NCBI RefSeq assembly: GCF_900460245.1
Contig: NZ_UHIP01000001.1
Coordinates: forward strand, 806,001 to 870,000
Direction: 5' to 3'
Origin: Vibrio fluvialis
GTDB taxonomy: Bacteria; Pseudomonadota; Gammaproteobacteria; Enterobacterales; Vibrionaceae
DNA length: 64,000 nucleotides
The notes under the pieces are model-generated. The model had not been told where the DNA came from and did not search any database. It saw only the letters and a list, made by a program, of their open reading frames with translations. Of the stretch, positions 26,984 to 37,823 are shown piece by piece; position 1 is the stretch's first letter, and each line of letters opens with the position of its first letter. Position numbers and translations under genes: made by a program.

Positions 26984-27619
26984 TTACGCTAACCCTGGGA
27001 ACAGGCTGCGCAAACCATTGGTAATGAATTCGATACCCAGTGCACCAAGGATCAGGCCCATAATACGAGTAATAACGTTGATGCCCGTTTGACCCAGCAG
27101 GCGGACGATGTATGGCGCAGAGCGAAACAGCAGCCAGGACGCTACACTGAACACCAAAATAGTCAGAATGATGCCTGCGGTATCCATCATAGCCGGATAA
27201 CGTGATCCGTAAACAATAGTCGAACTGATGGCACCAGGGCCAGCCATTAAAGGCATGGCAAGGGGCACGACGCCAATTTGCTCGCGGCTGATGTATTCCG
27301 ATTTTTCCTGTTTGTTTTGCTTATCTTCACCCAGCTTACCGCTCATCATCGAAAAGGCGATACTCAGTAACAGCAGACCACCTGCTACGCGAAATGAGTC
27401 CAGAGAAATACTGAACATATCCAGCAGCATCTGACCACCCAGAAGTGCGGTAATCAGAATCACAGCGACGGCTACGTTAGCGGTGCGCGCGGTCTTTTTC
27501 TTTTCATCCGGCGTCATGTGACCGGTGAGAGAAACGAAAATCGGCATGATACCGACCGGGTTAACAGCAGCAACCAGACCTAAAAAGAACTGTAGAAAGA
27601 TAGCAAACTCAAAATGCAT
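26984..27619 (-). CDS. MarC family integral membrane protein (YhgN-like)
   Basis: A 211-residue membrane protein with about six hydrophobic segments. Family blocks are FFLGLVAAVNPVGIMPIFVS at the N-terminus and GVVPLAMPLMAGPGAISSTI in the middle. The family was once linked to antibiotic resistance, but its role and substrate are unknown. It is probably co-transcribed with the ion-channel gene downstream and diverges from adhE. Confidence 0.88.
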   Translation of the reverse strand: MHFEFAIFLQFFLGLVAAVNPVGIMPIFVSLTGHMTPDEKKKTARTANVAVAVILITALLGGQMLLDMFSISLDSFRVAGGLLLLSIAFSMMSGKLGEDKQNKQEKSEYISREQIGVVPLAMPLMAGPGAISSTIVYGSRYPAMMDTAGIILTILVFSVASWLLFRSAPYIVRLLGQTGINVITRIMGLILGALGIEFITNGLRSLFPGLA

Positions 27620-28248
27620 TAAGGGGTCTCTTGGCGATCACGGGATTGAAATGAAGCAAGCGTAATGTAAGTCAAAGATAGCAAAAGGACGAATGAAAAA
27701 AAGTATCGCGTTTTTGGTCTGATGATTAAAAAAAACTAATTATGGTCAAATGTTGCAAAGGCTTTGTTTCACTATTGTGTTTATTGCGTATGTGTTCCGC
27801 GCAGTTTGTTAACATCAGCACATTTTTTGTAAAAAAAGTGGGTGGTGGTGGAGGGGGATACGGAGCAAGATATACTCTTAGTAGCACATTAAACGTCGGT
27901 TACACGTAGCGTTGTTGTTTAAAAATGAAACTTTTTTACAAAGTATTGTAGTTTTTTTAGTTTTTTTGGCCCAAGGGTGAAGTTTTTTATCACCGGGTGA
28001 TGGTTTTTATTTGTTATAATTATCAGTCGCTTAGGTATTTTTTCTATAGGCTTATACCCCTTGAGGGGTAATTACTTTTTCATTACTGATCTGAGTCAAT
28101 TTTTTTCACACACTGAAATATTATACTCAGCCATGAAAGCAATTTACTAAGTCTGTCGTTAGATAAATCGTTGACCAAATGAGAAAAAACTCAAGGACGC
28201 ATACTTAATAAAGAGTTTTTAACGTTTTTCTATTTTAGGAGATTCATT
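27620..28248. promoter_or_regulatory. Long divergent marC-adhE regulatory region
   Basis: A 629-base AT-rich region without a credible gene. On the adhE side it has TATAAT at 28015-28020, TATACT at 28122-28127, a perfect dyad ATCACC-G-GGTGAT at 27989-28001 and the NarL/NarP-type palindrome described separately. A G-rich tract (GGGTGGTGGTGGAGGGGG, 27840-27857) lies on the plus strand. No FNR-type TTGAT-N4-ATCAA was found. TTTTAGGAG is the adhE ribosome site. A long leader is usual for adhE. Confidence 0.6.
28055..28070. promoter_or_regulatory. NarL/NarP 7-2-7 binding site upstream of adhE
   Basis: TACCCCT-TG-AGGGGTA matches the NarL/NarP inverted-heptamer consensus TACYYMT-N2-AKRRGTA at every specified position. 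It lies about 180 bases before the adhE ATG and about 35 bases after a TATAAT box, where a bound regulator would block transcription. In E. coli adhE is repressed by nitrate through NarL; a NarQP-type system would be the counterpart here. Confidence 0.72.
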
Positions 28249-30951
28249 ATGCCTGTAACTAACCTGGCTGAACTTGATGCTCTTGTGGCTCGCGTAAAAG
28301 CAGCACAAGCTGAATTTGCTACTTACTCTCAAGAGCAAGTAGACAAAATCTTCCGTGCAGCATCTCTAGCAGCTAACCAAGCTCGTATTCCTCTAGCGCA
28401 ACAAGCGGTAGCAGAATCAGGCATGGGTATCGTTGAGGATAAAGTAATCAAGAACCACTTTGCATCTGAGTACATCTACAACAAGTACAAAGATGAAAAA
28501 ACTTGCGGCATTCTTGAAGAAGACGACAGCATGGGCACCATGACCATCGCTGAGCCTGTAGGTATCATCTGTGGTATTGTCCCAACCACCAACCCAACTT
28601 CAACTGCGATTTTCAAATCACTGATTTCTCTGAAAACTCGTAACGGTATCATCTTCTCACCACACCCACGTGCGAAGAACTCAACTAACGATGCGGCGAA
28701 ACTGGTTCTGGATGCAGCGGTTGCTGCTGGTGCTCCAAAAGACATCATCGGTTGGATTGACCAACCATCTGTAGAACTGTCTAACGCACTGATGAAGCAT
28801 GAAGGTATTGCACTGATCCTTGCAACTGGCGGTCCAGGCATGGTGAAAGCGGCATACTCTTCAGGTAAACCAGCGATCGGCGTAGGTGCGGGTAACGTGC
28901 CTGTAGTTATCGACGAAACTGCTGACATCAAGCGTGCGGTAGCATCAGTTCTGATGTCTAAAACTTTCGACAACGGCGTAGTGTGTGCTTCTGAGCAGGC
29001 TGTGATCGTTATGGACGAAGTGTACGACGAAGTGAAAGAGCGTTTCGCGACTCACAAAGCGCACGTACTGAGCAAAGCAGACGCAGACAAAGTGCGTAAA
29101 GTGCTTCTGATTGATGGTGCTCTGAACGCGAAAATCGTAGGTCAGCCTGCAACTAAGATTGCTGAAATGGCCGGCGTTAAAGTACCAGCGGATACTAAGA
29201 TCCTAGTGGGTGAAGGTATCGGTGAAGTGTCTTACGACGATGAATTCGCTCATGAGAAACTGTCTCCAACACTGGGTATGTTCCGTGCTTCTTCTTTCGA
29301 AAATGCGGTTGACCAAGCAGTGAAAATGGTTGAAATCGGCGGTATCGGTCATACTTCAGGCCTATACACTGACCAAGACGTGAACGCAGACCGTATCCGT
29401 TACTTCGGCGACCGTCTGAAAACAGCTCGCATTCTGGTGAACATCCCTACTACTCACGGTGGTATCGGTGACCTGTACAACTTCAACGTTGCGCCATCTC
29501 TGACGCTAGGTTGTGGTTCTTGGGGTGGTAACTCTATCTCTGAGAACGTAGGTCCTAAACACCTAATCAACAAGAAAATTGTTGCGAAGCGAGCTGAAAA
29601 CATGTTGTGGCACAAACTACCTAAATCAATCTACTTCCGTCGTGGTAGCCTTCCAGTCGCTCTGGGCGACCTAGAAGGTAAGAAACGCGCGTTCCTGGTA
29701 ACTGACCGTTTCCTATTCAATAACGGTTACGCAGATGAAGTAGTGAGCCTGCTGAAAGCTCAAGGCATGGAAGTGACTACATTCTACGAAGTAGAAGCGG
29801 ATCCAACTCTGTCTATCGTTAAGAAAGGTGCAGAGCAAATGCGTAGCTTCCAACCAGACGTTATTCTGGCTCTGGGCGGTGGTTCACCAATGGATGCAGC
29901 GAAGATCATGTGGGTAATGTACGAGCACCCAGAAACTCACTTCGAAGAACTGGCCATGCGCTTTATGGACATCCGTAAACGTATCTACAAGTTCCCTAAA
30001 ATGGGTCAAAAAGCTGAGCTGGTTTGTATCACAACCACTTCAGGTACTGGTTCAGAAGTAACGCCATTCGCGGTAGTGACAGACGATCAGACTGGTGCGA
30101 AATACCCACTGGCTGACTACGAACTGACTCCAAACATGGCGATCGTAGACGCGAACCTGGTCATGAACATGCCTAAGTCTCTGACTGCCTTCGGTGGTTA
30201 CGATGCAGTAGTTCACGCACTGGAAGCTTACGTATCTGTACTGGCGAACGAATACTCTGACGGTCAGGCTCTGCAAGCACTTAAACTGCTGAAAGAATAC
30301 CTGCCTTCAAGCTACGCAAACGGCGCGAAAGATCCAATCGCTCGTGAGAAAGTACACAACGCAGCTACTATTGCTGGTGTGGCATTTGCCAACGCGTTCC
30401 TGGGTGTATGTCACTCAATGGCGCACAAAATCGGTGCTGAGTTCCACCTACCTCACGGTCTGGCAAACTCACTGCTGATGGCAAACGTAGTTCGTTACAA
30501 CGCGAATGACAACCCAACTAAACAAACTGCATTCTCTCAGTACGACCGTCCACAAGCTCGTCGTCGTTATGCTGAAGTGGCTGACCACTTGGGGCTGTCT
30601 CAACCAGGCGACCGCACTGCTCAGAAAATTGAGCGTCTGCTAGGTTGGTTGGAAGAGCTGAAACTGGCTCTGGATATTCCAGCGTCTATTCAGGCTGCAG
30701 GTGTGAACGAAGCGGACTTCCTGGCGAAAGTTGATGAGCTAGCGGTAGAAGCGTTCGATGACCAATGTACTGGTGCGAACCCACGTTACCCTCTAATCAG
30801 CGAGCTGAAAGAAGTACTGTTGGCTTCTTACTACGGTAAACCATTCGTTGAAGGTGAAACTTTCGAAGGTACAACTGTAATCAAGAAAAAAGCAGACCAA
30901 GAAGCAGCAAAAGTTGCGCCTAAAGCGAAGAAAGACAAAGCTGAAGCGTAA
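28249..30951 (+). CDS. adhE: Bifunctional acetaldehyde-CoA / alcohol dehydrogenase AdhE
   Basis: A 900-residue two-domain fermentative enzyme. Residues 1 to about 440 form a CoA-acylating aldehyde dehydrogenase with the catalytic cysteine in FDNGVVCASEQAVIV. Residues from about 455 form an iron-dependent alcohol dehydrogenase (LALGGGSPMDAAK; metal-binding histidines in GVCHSMAHKIGAEFHLPHG). It reduces acetyl-CoA to ethanol and regenerates NAD+ under oxygen limitation. The length is close to the E. coli protein (891), with a lysine- and alanine-rich C-terminal tail. It is monocistronic, has strongly biased codons suggesting high expression, and ends at a strong terminator. Confidence 0.97.
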   Translation: MPVTNLAELDALVARVKAAQAEFATYSQEQVDKIFRAASLAANQARIPLAQQAVAESGMGIVEDKVIKNHFASEYIYNKYKDEKTCGILEEDDSMGTMTIAEPVGIICGIVPTTNPTSTAIFKSLISLKTRNGIIFSPHPRAKNSTNDAAKLVLDAAVAAGAPKDIIGWIDQPSVELSNALMKHEGIALILATGGPGMVKAAYSSGKPAIGVGAGNVPVVIDETADIKRAVASVLMSKTFDNGVVCASEQAVIVMDEVYDEVKERFATHKAHVLSKADADKVRKVLLIDGALNAKIVGQPATKIAEMAGVKVPADTKILVGEGIGEVSYDDEFAHEKLSPTLGMFRASSFENAVDQAVKMVEIGGIGHTSGLYTDQDVNADRIRYFGDRLKTARILVNIPTTHGGIGDLYNFNVAPSLTLGCGSWGGNSISENVGPKHLINKKIVAKRAENMLWHKLPKSIYFRRGSLPVALGDLEGKKRAFLVTDRFLFNNGYADEVVSLLKAQGMEVTTFYEVEADPTLSIVKKGAEQMRSFQPDVILALGGGSPMDAAKIMWVMYEHPETHFEELAMRFMDIRKRIYKFPKMGQKAELVCITTTSGTGSEVTPFAVVTDDQTGAKYPLADYELTPNMAIVDANLVMNMPKSLTAFGGYDAVVHALEAYVSVLANEYSDGQALQALKLLKEYLPSSYANGAKDPIAREKVHNAATIAGVAFANAFLGVCHSMAHKIGAEFHLPHGLANSLLMANVVRYNANDNPTKQTAFSQYDRPQARRRYAEVADHLGLSQPGDRTAQKIERLLGWLEELKLALDIPASIQAAGVNEADFLAKVDELAVEAFDDQCTGANPRYPLISELKEVLLASYYGKPFVEGETFEGTTVIKKKADQEAAKVAPKAKKDKAEA

Positions 30952-30997
30952 TGAGATAAGTTTTCGCTAGCACGAAACTTATAATCGGGAAAAAGAC

Positions 30998-31025
30998 AAG
31001 CCCCACCGTTTGGTGGGGCTTTTTC
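30998..31025 (+). terminator. Terminator of adhE
   Basis: AAGCCCCACC-GTTT-GGTGGGGCTT followed by a T-run, 47 bases after the adhE stop. It may also serve the convergent permease gene. Confidence 0.92.
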
Positions 31026-31040
31026 GCTTTGAGGGGATGA

Positions 31041-31916
31041 CTAAGTCCACATCACCATGACTGCGGCTAAGGCCACCAGAATCAGACCCAAACCATCTTT
31101 AATCCGTACCCGCTGTTTGAGCCAGAATACGGAAATTAACATAGTAAAAAATATTTCGACCTGCCCGAGAGTTTTAACGTAAGGCACCGCCTGCAATGAC
31201 ATGGCGCTGAACCAGCCAATGGAACCCACACAACTGCTGACGCTGGTAAGAGCCGTCAGTTTGGGCTTAGACCACAGGACTTTGAGAGTGTGGATATCAC
31301 GCACCAGCAAGTAGCCGACCAAGAGGACGGTTTGTAGCGAAATCACCAGCAGCAACACCCAGGCCGCACTATGAGGAAAAGGCAGACCAAGGGCGAGGCT
31401 AGCTTCACGAACCCAAAGCGACGTAAGGGCGAACGCGCTGCCACTTCCTAAGCCAAGCACAATGGTGGGCAGAGACAGTTGGCGAAAGCCACCTTGAGCA
31501 CTCAACATAAATACGCCTATGCCACCCAGCAGTACACCGATCCAACCAAGGAAGCTCAGGTGGGTCCCAAAGAAGAGCATCCCCAGAATAGCGGCCACGA
31601 GCGCTTCGCTCTTGGCCAGTCCGGCGCCGACCGCGTAATTATTGAATTTAAACAGTTTCACCATCAATGCCGTGGCGAGAATTTGCATCAATGATGCCCC
31701 CACGATGAAGATAACGAGCAAGGAGTTAAACGTGGGTAAGGCTATCGGTTCAACTTGATAGAGCACGGCAAGATAAAGCGCCGCTAAAGGACCAGCCCAG
31801 AGAAAGCGTGCCAAAGTAACGCCTGCGGTCTTCACATCGCCGGAGAGACGGCTTTGAAAGGCGTTTCGCCAGGATTGCATGAAGGCGGCAAGAAAGGTGA
31901 AGAAGATCCATGTCAT
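31041..31916 (-). CDS. DMT-superfamily (EamA-like) permease
   Basis: A 291-residue membrane protein with about ten hydrophobic segments in two similar halves, the layout of drug/metabolite transporters. It begins WIFFTFLAAFMQSWRNAFQS and has the EamA-type stretch NYAVGAGLAKSEALVAAILG. The substrate is unknown. It is monocistronic and convergent with adhE, with no linked pathway genes to suggest a role. Confidence 0.8.
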   Translation of the reverse strand: MTWIFFTFLAAFMQSWRNAFQSRLSGDVKTAGVTLARFLWAGPLAALYLAVLYQVEPIALPTFNSLLVIFIVGASLMQILATALMVKLFKFNNYAVGAGLAKSEALVAAILGMLFFGTHLSFLGWIGVLLGGIGVFMLSAQGGFRQLSLPTIVLGLGSGSAFALTSLWVREASLALGLPFPHSAAWVLLLVISLQTVLLVGYLLVRDIHTLKVLWSKPKLTALTSVSSCVGSIGWFSAMSLQAVPYVKTLGQVEIFFTMLISVFWLKQRVRIKDGLGLILVALAAVMVMWT

Positions 31917-32002
31917 GATGAAGTATCCGAGAAAAGAGCGAGGGCACTATGCTATGAAAGCTATGGAGTATCAGCAAGTTAATTCATGGGTAATAAAGCA
32001 GC

Positions 32003-32034
32003 AAAAACAAAAAGCCTCTCAGGAGAGAGGCTTT
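32003..32034 (-). terminator. Terminator of the SulP gene
   Basis: AAAGCCTCTC-AGGA-GAGAGGCTTT with an A-rich left flank that reads as a U-run on the minus strand; it lies 29 bases beyond the SulP stop. Confidence 0.88.
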
Positions 32035-32062
32035 GGGACGCAGATAATTGTTGATGCTCAGC

Positions 32063-33622
32063 TTAACCAGCCAGCACATCGGTCGCCACTTTGTAGCTTG
32101 GGTCTTCTTTAACGTTAATTTCAACCAGGCTGCCTGCTTTTTGTAGCAGGGCGCGACAATCCTGACTCAGATGGCGAAGATGAAGAGTTTTGCCGACACT
32201 GGCGTAACGTTCAGCAATGGTTTCAATCGCCTCAATGGCGGAGTGATCGGCAACACGCGACTGGGCGAAATCAACAATCACATCTTGTGGATCGCTCTGT
32301 GCGTCGAACAGTTCGAGGAAGTTGGCTGCAGAGCCAAAGAAAATCGGACCGTTGATCTGGTAAACCTTTGAGCCTTCTTCATTGATGTAGCTGCTGGCGT
32401 AGATGTGTTTCGCGTGTTCCCAGGCAAACATCAACGCTGAAGCAATCACGCCAACCGCGACCGCAATCGCCAGATCGGTAAATACCGTCACGACGGTAAC
32501 CAGCACTATCACAAAGAAGTCTTGCTTTGGTACGCGGCGTGCCAGTTTGAATGTTGCCCATTCAAAGGTCCCAATTACCACCATAAACATCACGCCAACC
32601 AGTGCGGCTAGAGGGATCATCTCAATCAGAGAAGATGCAAACAGAATAAAGACCAGCAGCATTACCGCGGCAACAATACCCGAAAGGCGACCACGACCAC
32701 CTGAGTTCACGTTGATCATCGACTGACCAATCATCGCACAACCGCCCATGGCACCGAACATTGAACACGTGATGTTTGCCAGACCCTGGCCCATACACTC
32801 GCGGTTAGACTGACCACGCGTGTTGGTCATCTCATCGAGCACCGTCAGGGTCAGCAGTGATTCAATCAGGCCGATCGCAGCCAGAATTACAGAATAAGGC
32901 AGAATGATTTGCAGCGTTTCCAGTGTCATTGGCACACTCGGAATCGAGAAGCTTGGCAGGTTGCCCGCCAGCGTTGCCGCCTCATTGCCCGACATCGCAC
33001 GCAGGAAATCCACTACTGTGCGAGTTTCCAGCCCCAATCCCTGAACGAGGAGCGTAATCGTTACGATCGCCGCCAGCGAAGATGGCACGGCCGTGGTGAT
33101 TTTAGGCAGGAAGTAAATGATGGCCATCGTCAGAGCAACCAAACCCAGCATCAGCATCATTTGGTCTTGTGGTAACCAGGTCAGCATGCCGTTAATATCT
33201 GGCGCTTTGAACTGACCAAGTTGGGCGAGGAAAATCACAATCGCCAGACCGTTAACGAAACCGATCATCACCGGATGCGGCACCATACGAATGAATTTAC
33301 CGAGCTTAAACAGACCTGCGGCAATCTGCAGCATGCCAGCAAACAAGATGGCAGCAAACAGGTACTGAACGCCATGTGAAGCGACCAGACTCACCATGAC
33401 GACGGCCATTGCACCCGTGGCGCCAGAGATCATGCCCGGACGACCGCCAAAAATTGAGGTAACCAGACCGACAATAAAGGCGGCGTAAAGACCAACCATG
33501 GGATCCACACCCGCCACGAAGGCAAATGCGACGGCTTCGGGAACCAATGCCAGCGCTACGGTTAAGCCCGATAGCACGTCATTTTTTACCGAATGCTTAG
33601 AAAATTGTGGGAATTCAAACAT
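32063..33622 (-). CDS. SulP-family anion transporter with STAS domain
   Basis: A 519-residue SLC26/SulP protein. The membrane domain (about 1-400) starts with [20 protein letters not shown] and has [21 protein letters not shown] cytoplasmic STAS domain follows (about 410-519), with [20 protein letters not shown]. Bacterial relatives carry sulfate, bicarbonate or dicarboxylates; the ion cannot be chosen from the sequence, though the protein resembles BicA-type bicarbonate transporters in length. It is monocistronic. Confidence 0.88.
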   Translation of the reverse strand: MFEFPQFSKHSVKNDVLSGLTVALALVPEAVAFAFVAGVDPMVGLYAAFIVGLVTSIFGGRPGMISGATGAMAVVMVSLVASHGVQYLFAAILFAGMLQIAAGLFKLGKFIRMVPHPVMIGFVNGLAIVIFLAQLGQFKAPDINGMLTWLPQDQMMLMLGLVALTMAIIYFLPKITTAVPSSLAAIVTITLLVQGLGLETRTVVDFLRAMSGNEAATLAGNLPSFSIPSVPMTLETLQIILPYSVILAAIGLIESLLTLTVLDEMTNTRGQSNRECMGQGLANITCSMFGAMGGCAMIGQSMINVNSGGRGRLSGIVAAVMLLVFILFASSLIEMIPLAALVGVMFMVVIGTFEWATFKLARRVPKQDFFVIVLVTVVTVFTDLAIAVAVGVIASALMFAWEHAKHIYASSYINEEGSKVYQINGPIFFGSAANFLELFDAQSDPQDVIVDFAQSRVADHSAIEAIETIAERYASVGKTLHLRHLSQDCRALLQKAGSLVEINVKEDPSYKVATDVLAG

Positions 33623-33967
33623 GAGTATTCAGTTTTTCGCTGTCGTTAAATGAGTGGAGACACATGCTCTGTGCTGACGCTAAGCCCAATGCAAGTGCGA
33701 TGACATGAGTCACCGACGACAGGCCAAAATTGTGACAAAAAAAGAATAGCAGCAGAAGGGTGTCAGTTTTTCAGTCGGCGATGGTACTGAATAGTGTGAT
33801 TAAGTTCAACAATTAACCGGGTAAATATCCCGCTAGCTGTAATAACGTAAACCGATAACGGGCTGTGTTTCAGGCCTACCTCTGCCTTTTTTGACGGTCA
33901 GTTAACGTTGCAGTGTGTTAGGTGTCATATAGTGGCCGCTTTATGCTTTTTCAGTTGGAGATAGGTT
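33623..33967. other. Divergent intergenic region, SulP to DUF481 gene
   Basis: A 345-base spacer containing promoters for both flanking genes. GGAGATAGGTT before 33968 is the ribosome site of the DUF481 gene. I see no small gene, convincing operator or structured RNA here. Confidence 0.5.
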
Positions 33968-34726
33968 ATGTCAGCCAAAGGAAACACTGTTGCGGCGATG
34001 GTGCTATTTTGTGTAGGTTCAACAGGCGCTTTTTCTGCACCACAAGAGTCAGACAGTGGCAAATCAACAAGTAAATTGAGCGGCGATGCCAAGTTAGGCT
34101 TTATTTTCTCTAAAACCGACAGCACATCGATGTCCGTCAATTCGGGAGCGACATTGAAGTACGATGAAGCGCAGCGTAAGCAGCAGTTATCATTAGCCAC
34201 TTACTATTCTCATCAGTCAGATGACGACGGGACCAACAAATATCGGATTATTTACGACATCAAACACAGCGTGACGGACGATATGTTTTGGTTTAGTAAC
34301 GCTAAATACGAGCACGATCAGTTTGCGACTTACCGTCACCAAGCGCTGATTGTGGCCGGTTTAGGCAAGACGTTGATTGACGATGAGACATCAAAACTTG
34401 AGATGGGTGCCGGCCCTGGTTTTCGTTATTCCAAGCGCCAGTCTTACGATAAAACTCGCCCGAACGAGAGTCAGGACGATGTGATTGCGAACGCATTCGT
34501 CAACGGTAATACCCAACTAACAGCGGCAATGAATGTTGGCGGTGGGTTGCGGGTCGACTATGGCGATTCGAATACCACGACAACTGCGAATGCCTTTTTG
34601 AAAAACAAGCTAGCGGAGAAATTAGCGTTGGTGCTCGATACTGAGTACATCTACAACTCGCAGGTCGCGGCAGGTAAGAGCCACGATGAAATCTACAGCA
34701 CGCTGAGTTTGAATTATGCATTCTGA
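33968..34726 (+). CDS. DUF481 outer-membrane protein (YdiY-like)
   Basis: A 252-residue secreted protein with a signal peptide (hydrophobic core VAAMVLFCVGSTGAFS, cleavage near AFS-APQ). The mature part is a run of alternating strands ending in the aromatic C-terminus LSLNYAF, which is typical of outer-membrane beta-barrels. Blocks such as LGKTLIDDETSKLEMGAGPGF and the salt-induced-protein-like repeats place it in DUF481. The function is unknown. It is monocistronic, with a bidirectional terminator shared with rne. Confidence 0.82.
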   Translation: MSAKGNTVAAMVLFCVGSTGAFSAPQESDSGKSTSKLSGDAKLGFIFSKTDSTSMSVNSGATLKYDEAQRKQQLSLATYYSHQSDDDGTNKYRIIYDIKHSVTDDMFWFSNAKYEHDQFATYRHQALIVAGLGKTLIDDETSKLEMGAGPGFRYSKRQSYDKTRPNESQDDVIANAFVNGNTQLTAAMNVGGGLRVDYGDSNTTTTANAFLKNKLAEKLALVLDTEYIYNSQVAAGKSHDEIYSTLSLNYAF

Positions 34727-34732
34727 GCAATA

Positions 34733-34758
34733 AAAAGCCCACCGTGAGGTGGGCTTTT
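34733..34758. terminator. Bidirectional terminator between the DUF481 gene and rne
   Basis: AAAAGCCCACC-GTGA-GGTGGGCTTTT, an 11-bp stem with A/T flanks, between convergent genes. Confidence 0.92.
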
Positions 34759-34778
34759 ATTATCTAACCGTGATGGTG

Positions 34779-37700
34779 TTAGAACTGAGGCTTAGTCATT
34801 GTAGCGCTCGCTTGGTTGCTGGCAGCTTGGCTACCTGCACCGCGAGATTGGTAACGTTCACTGCGGAACGGTGCTGCGAGTACAGTGATTTCCTTCAGTT
34901 CGTTGGTACCAGGCGCTTTCGCCATTGGCGCCGAGGCGCGACCAGACGTTACAGCAGGTTTAGCCACTGGTTTGCTGACGACAATCGGAGCTTCTTCGAC
35001 GATCGGTGCAGCTACTGGTTCCGCTACCGCAACTTCAACAACCACTTCTGGTTCTGCAACGGGTTCTTCGCTTGGCGCTTCAACGACAACCGGAGCGACT
35101 ACTGTTTCAACCACTTCAGGTTGAGCCACGATTTCCGCGACCGCTTCAACAACAGGTGTTTCCATCGGTGCTTCTGCGACTACAGCAGGTGTTTCACGGC
35201 GAATGATCACTTTACCCATTGCCATTTCCGGACAAGCAACACCACCCAGAGCAACGCTTACTTCTGCTACCGGAGTCTCTTCAACTTTCGGTGCTTTTGG
35301 CGCAGGTTTGGCCAAATCGTAACGTGGCATGACTTTACCCATTGCCATCTCAGGAGAGGCAACTCCGCCTTTACGCAGGCGGAATGGATTAGGGCGGCGA
35401 TCACGTCCGCGACGGCGGCGCTGACCACTTGCACGCAGGTGGCGAGGTGAACGACGGTTACGACGCTGTTTCTGATCGTTATCGCCTTCTTGACCTTCGG
35501 TGTCAGCAACTTCGGTGTTGATCTCTTTCACAGACTCAACCGCAGCATCTACCACTGGAGTTGTATCATTGAGGATCTCTTCCTCGGCAGCCTGCTGATC
35601 TTTAACGCGAATCTGCTTAGTCAGTTTGCGACGTTGACGACGCTCTTTCACTACGGCTGCTTTTTCTTCCTTCGCTTCGTTGCGAGGAGCATCCGTCGGC
35701 TCTTGTTGAGCATCCGCGGCCAGCTGACGACCTTGCTCCATCAGCTTGGCTGATTTTGCATCGTCACGCTTGTTGCGACGTGGCTCGTTACGATCACTAC
35801 GCTCGTTGCGCTCGCCTCGGTCATTACGCTCACCGCGTTCACCACGGTCATTGCGATCTTGCTTTGGCTTACGCTCTTGCTTGCGGGTCGTCTGCGTATC
35901 TTTATCTTCGAACGCTTTGTTCTCGCCAGCTTTATCTTTCGTTTCGTCGTTTGGCTTACGCTTGTTCTTATCTCGTGAGTTACGACGGCGATCATTACGG
36001 TCACGACGTGGCTGAGAAGACTTGTTACGGTCATCGTTGCCTTTCGCTTTAGGTTTGTCTTGCTCTTCTTTCTTCGGCTCTTGTGCTGGTGCTGCGAACA
36101 GTCCCGACAGGGCTTTCAAGAAGCGGCTGAACAGACCTGGTTTTTCTTCCTTAACTTCCTGTGGTTTTTCAACCTGAGGTTTCGGAGATGGTGCAGGTGC
36201 CGGAACCGCTTGAGCTGGAGCAGCAAAACCTTTCAGTACCGGTTCTTCGATACGTTTTGGTTTGATCTCAGATTCTGATGGCTCTTTACCTTCAGCTTCT
36301 TTCATTGCTTCCAGTTTGCGAGGAATCAGGTAAGACAGAATATTCTGTTCTTCGCCTTCACGGACACGAATCACTTCAAAATGAGGTGTTTCCATATCTG
36401 AGTTAGGCACAACCGTGATTTTCACTTCCTGAATGCGCTCAATGTGGTTCACTGAACGACGCTTCTCGTTCAACAGGTAAGATGCGATAGAAACCGGTAC
36501 GACAGCCAGCACCTGAGAGGTGTTGTCTTTCAGGGCTTCTTCTTCGATCAAACGCAGAACAGACAGAGCCAGAGATTCGTTGTCACGAATGACACCTGTA
36601 CCAGTACAACGAGGACAGATGTGGTGGCTTGCTTCAGCCAGTGATGGGCTCAGACGCTGACGCGACATTTCCAGCAGACCAAAGCGTGAAATACGGCCAA
36701 TTTGAACGCGAGCTCGGTCAACACGTACCGCTTCACGCAGACGGTTTTCCACTTCACGTTGATGGCGAACTGGCGTCATATCGATAAAGTCGATGACGAC
36801 CAAACCACCAAGGTCACGCAGACGAAGTTGGCGAGCGATTTCGTCAGCTGCTTCCAGGTTCGTGTTCAGAGCGGTTTCTTCGATATCGCCACCTTTGGTT
36901 GCACGGGCGGAGTTGATATCGATAGAGGTCAGTGCTTCGGTTGGGTCGATAACAATCGAACCACCAGATGGCAGACGAACTTCACGTTGGAATGCAGATT
37001 CGATTTGGCTTTCAATCTGGAAGTGGCTGAACAGTGGAACTTCACCGTCATACTTCTTCACGCGATTAACGAAATCAGGACGCACCAAACGGATGTGCTC
37101 AAGCGCACGTTCGTAGATGGTGTTGCTGTCGATCAGGATTTCACCGATGTCACGGCGCAGGTAGTCACGAATCGCACGCACGATAACGTTACTTTCCTGG
37201 TGGATCAGGAATGGCGCAGGATTTGAATCCGACGCTTGCTTGATCGCACTCCAATGGTTCAACAGAACATTCAGGTCCCACTCCAGCTCTTCACCGCTTT
37301 TACCTACACCAGCGGTACGCACGATAAGGCCCATGCCCTGAGGCAGTTCCAACGTGCTTAACGCCGACTTAAGTTCAGTGCGCTCGTCACCTTCGATGCG
37401 GCGAGAAATACCGCCAGCACGAGGGTTGTTAGGCATCAGAACCAGGTAGCTACCTGCAAGGGAGATAAAAGTGGTCAGGGCTGCGCCTTTGCTACCGCGT
37501 TCCTCTTTCTCAACTTGCACGATCACTTCCTGGCCTTCGGTCAGCACTTCTTTAATGCTTGGACGGCCTTGGTAACTGTAACCTTCAGGGAAGTATTCGC
37601 GGGCAATTTCTTTGAGAGGGAGGAAACCGTGTCTTTCTGCGCCGTAATCGACGAATGCTGCTTCCAGACTTGGTTCAATGCGGGTGATGCGACCTTTGTA

Positions 37701-37823
37701 GATATTTGCTTTTTTGGATTCATGTCCAGGACTTTCGATATCCAAATCGAAAAGTCGCTGGCCATCCACCAATGCGACACGCAACTCTTCTTTCTGAGTT
37801 GCGTTAATTAACATTCTTTTCAT
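34779..37823 (-). CDS. rne: Ribonuclease E
   Basis: A 1014-residue endoribonuclease and scaffold of the RNA degradosome. The N-terminal half is conserved: [20 protein letters not shown], an S1 domain (about 35-125), the DNase-I-like catalytic part, and the Zn-link CPRCTGTG. The C-terminal half is natively disordered. It has Lys/Arg-rich RNA-binding stretches with NDRGER-like repeats (about 655-690), two copies of a GGVA(S/C)PEMAMGKV motif (near 818 and 858), long Pro/Val/Glu/Ala tracts and a final AAFRSERY segment. The gene has a 600-base upstream spacer with strong hairpins, as expected for autoregulated rne, and diverges from rluC. Confidence 0.97.
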   Translation of the reverse strand: MKRMLINATQKEELRVALVDGQRLFDLDIESPGHESKKANIYKGRITRIEPSLEAAFVDYGAERHGFLPLKEIAREYFPEGYSYQGRPSIKEVLTEGQEVIVQVEKEERGSKGAALTTFISLAGSYLVLMPNNPRAGGISRRIEGDERTELKSALSTLELPQGMGLIVRTAGVGKSGEELEWDLNVLLNHWSAIKQASDSNPAPFLIHQESNVIVRAIRDYLRRDIGEILIDSNTIYERALEHIRLVRPDFVNRVKKYDGEVPLFSHFQIESQIESAFQREVRLPSGGSIVIDPTEALTSIDINSARATKGGDIEETALNTNLEAADEIARQLRLRDLGGLVVIDFIDMTPVRHQREVENRLREAVRVDRARVQIGRISRFGLLEMSRQRLSPSLAEASHHICPRCTGTGVIRDNESLALSVLRLIEEEALKDNTSQVLAVVPVSIASYLLNEKRRSVNHIERIQEVKITVVPNSDMETPHFEVIRVREGEEQNILSYLIPRKLEAMKEAEGKEPSESEIKPKRIEEPVLKGFAAPAQAVPAPAPSPKPQVEKPQEVKEEKPGLFSRFLKALSGLFAAPAQEPKKEEQDKPKAKGNDDRNKSSQPRRDRNDRRRNSRDKNKRKPNDETKDKAGENKAFEDKDTQTTRKQERKPKQDRNDRGERGERNDRGERNERSDRNEPRRNKRDDAKSAKLMEQGRQLAADAQQEPTDAPRNEAKEEKAAVVKERRQRRKLTKQIRVKDQQAAEEEILNDTTPVVDAAVESVKEINTEVADTEGQEGDNDQKQRRNRRSPRHLRASGQRRRRGRDRRPNPFRLRKGGVASPEMAMGKVMPRYDLAKPAPKAPKVEETPVAEVSVALGGVACPEMAMGKVIIRRETPAVVAEAPMETPVVEAVAEIVAQPEVVETVVAPVVVEAPSEEPVAEPEVVVEVAVAEPVAAPIVEEAPIVVSKPVAKPAVTSGRASAPMAKAPGTNELKEITVLAAPFRSERYQSRGAGSQAASNQASATMTKPQF

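Noticed and set aside
27620..28248. Possible FNR site upstream of adhE
   Set aside because: No TTGAT-N4-ATCAA-like sequence was found; only the NarL/NarP-type palindrome is convincing.
34749..35450. A plus-strand frame antisense to the rne tail
   Set aside because: It is rich in Arg, Phe, Cys and His and is produced by the repetitive Val/Glu/Pro codons of RNase E.
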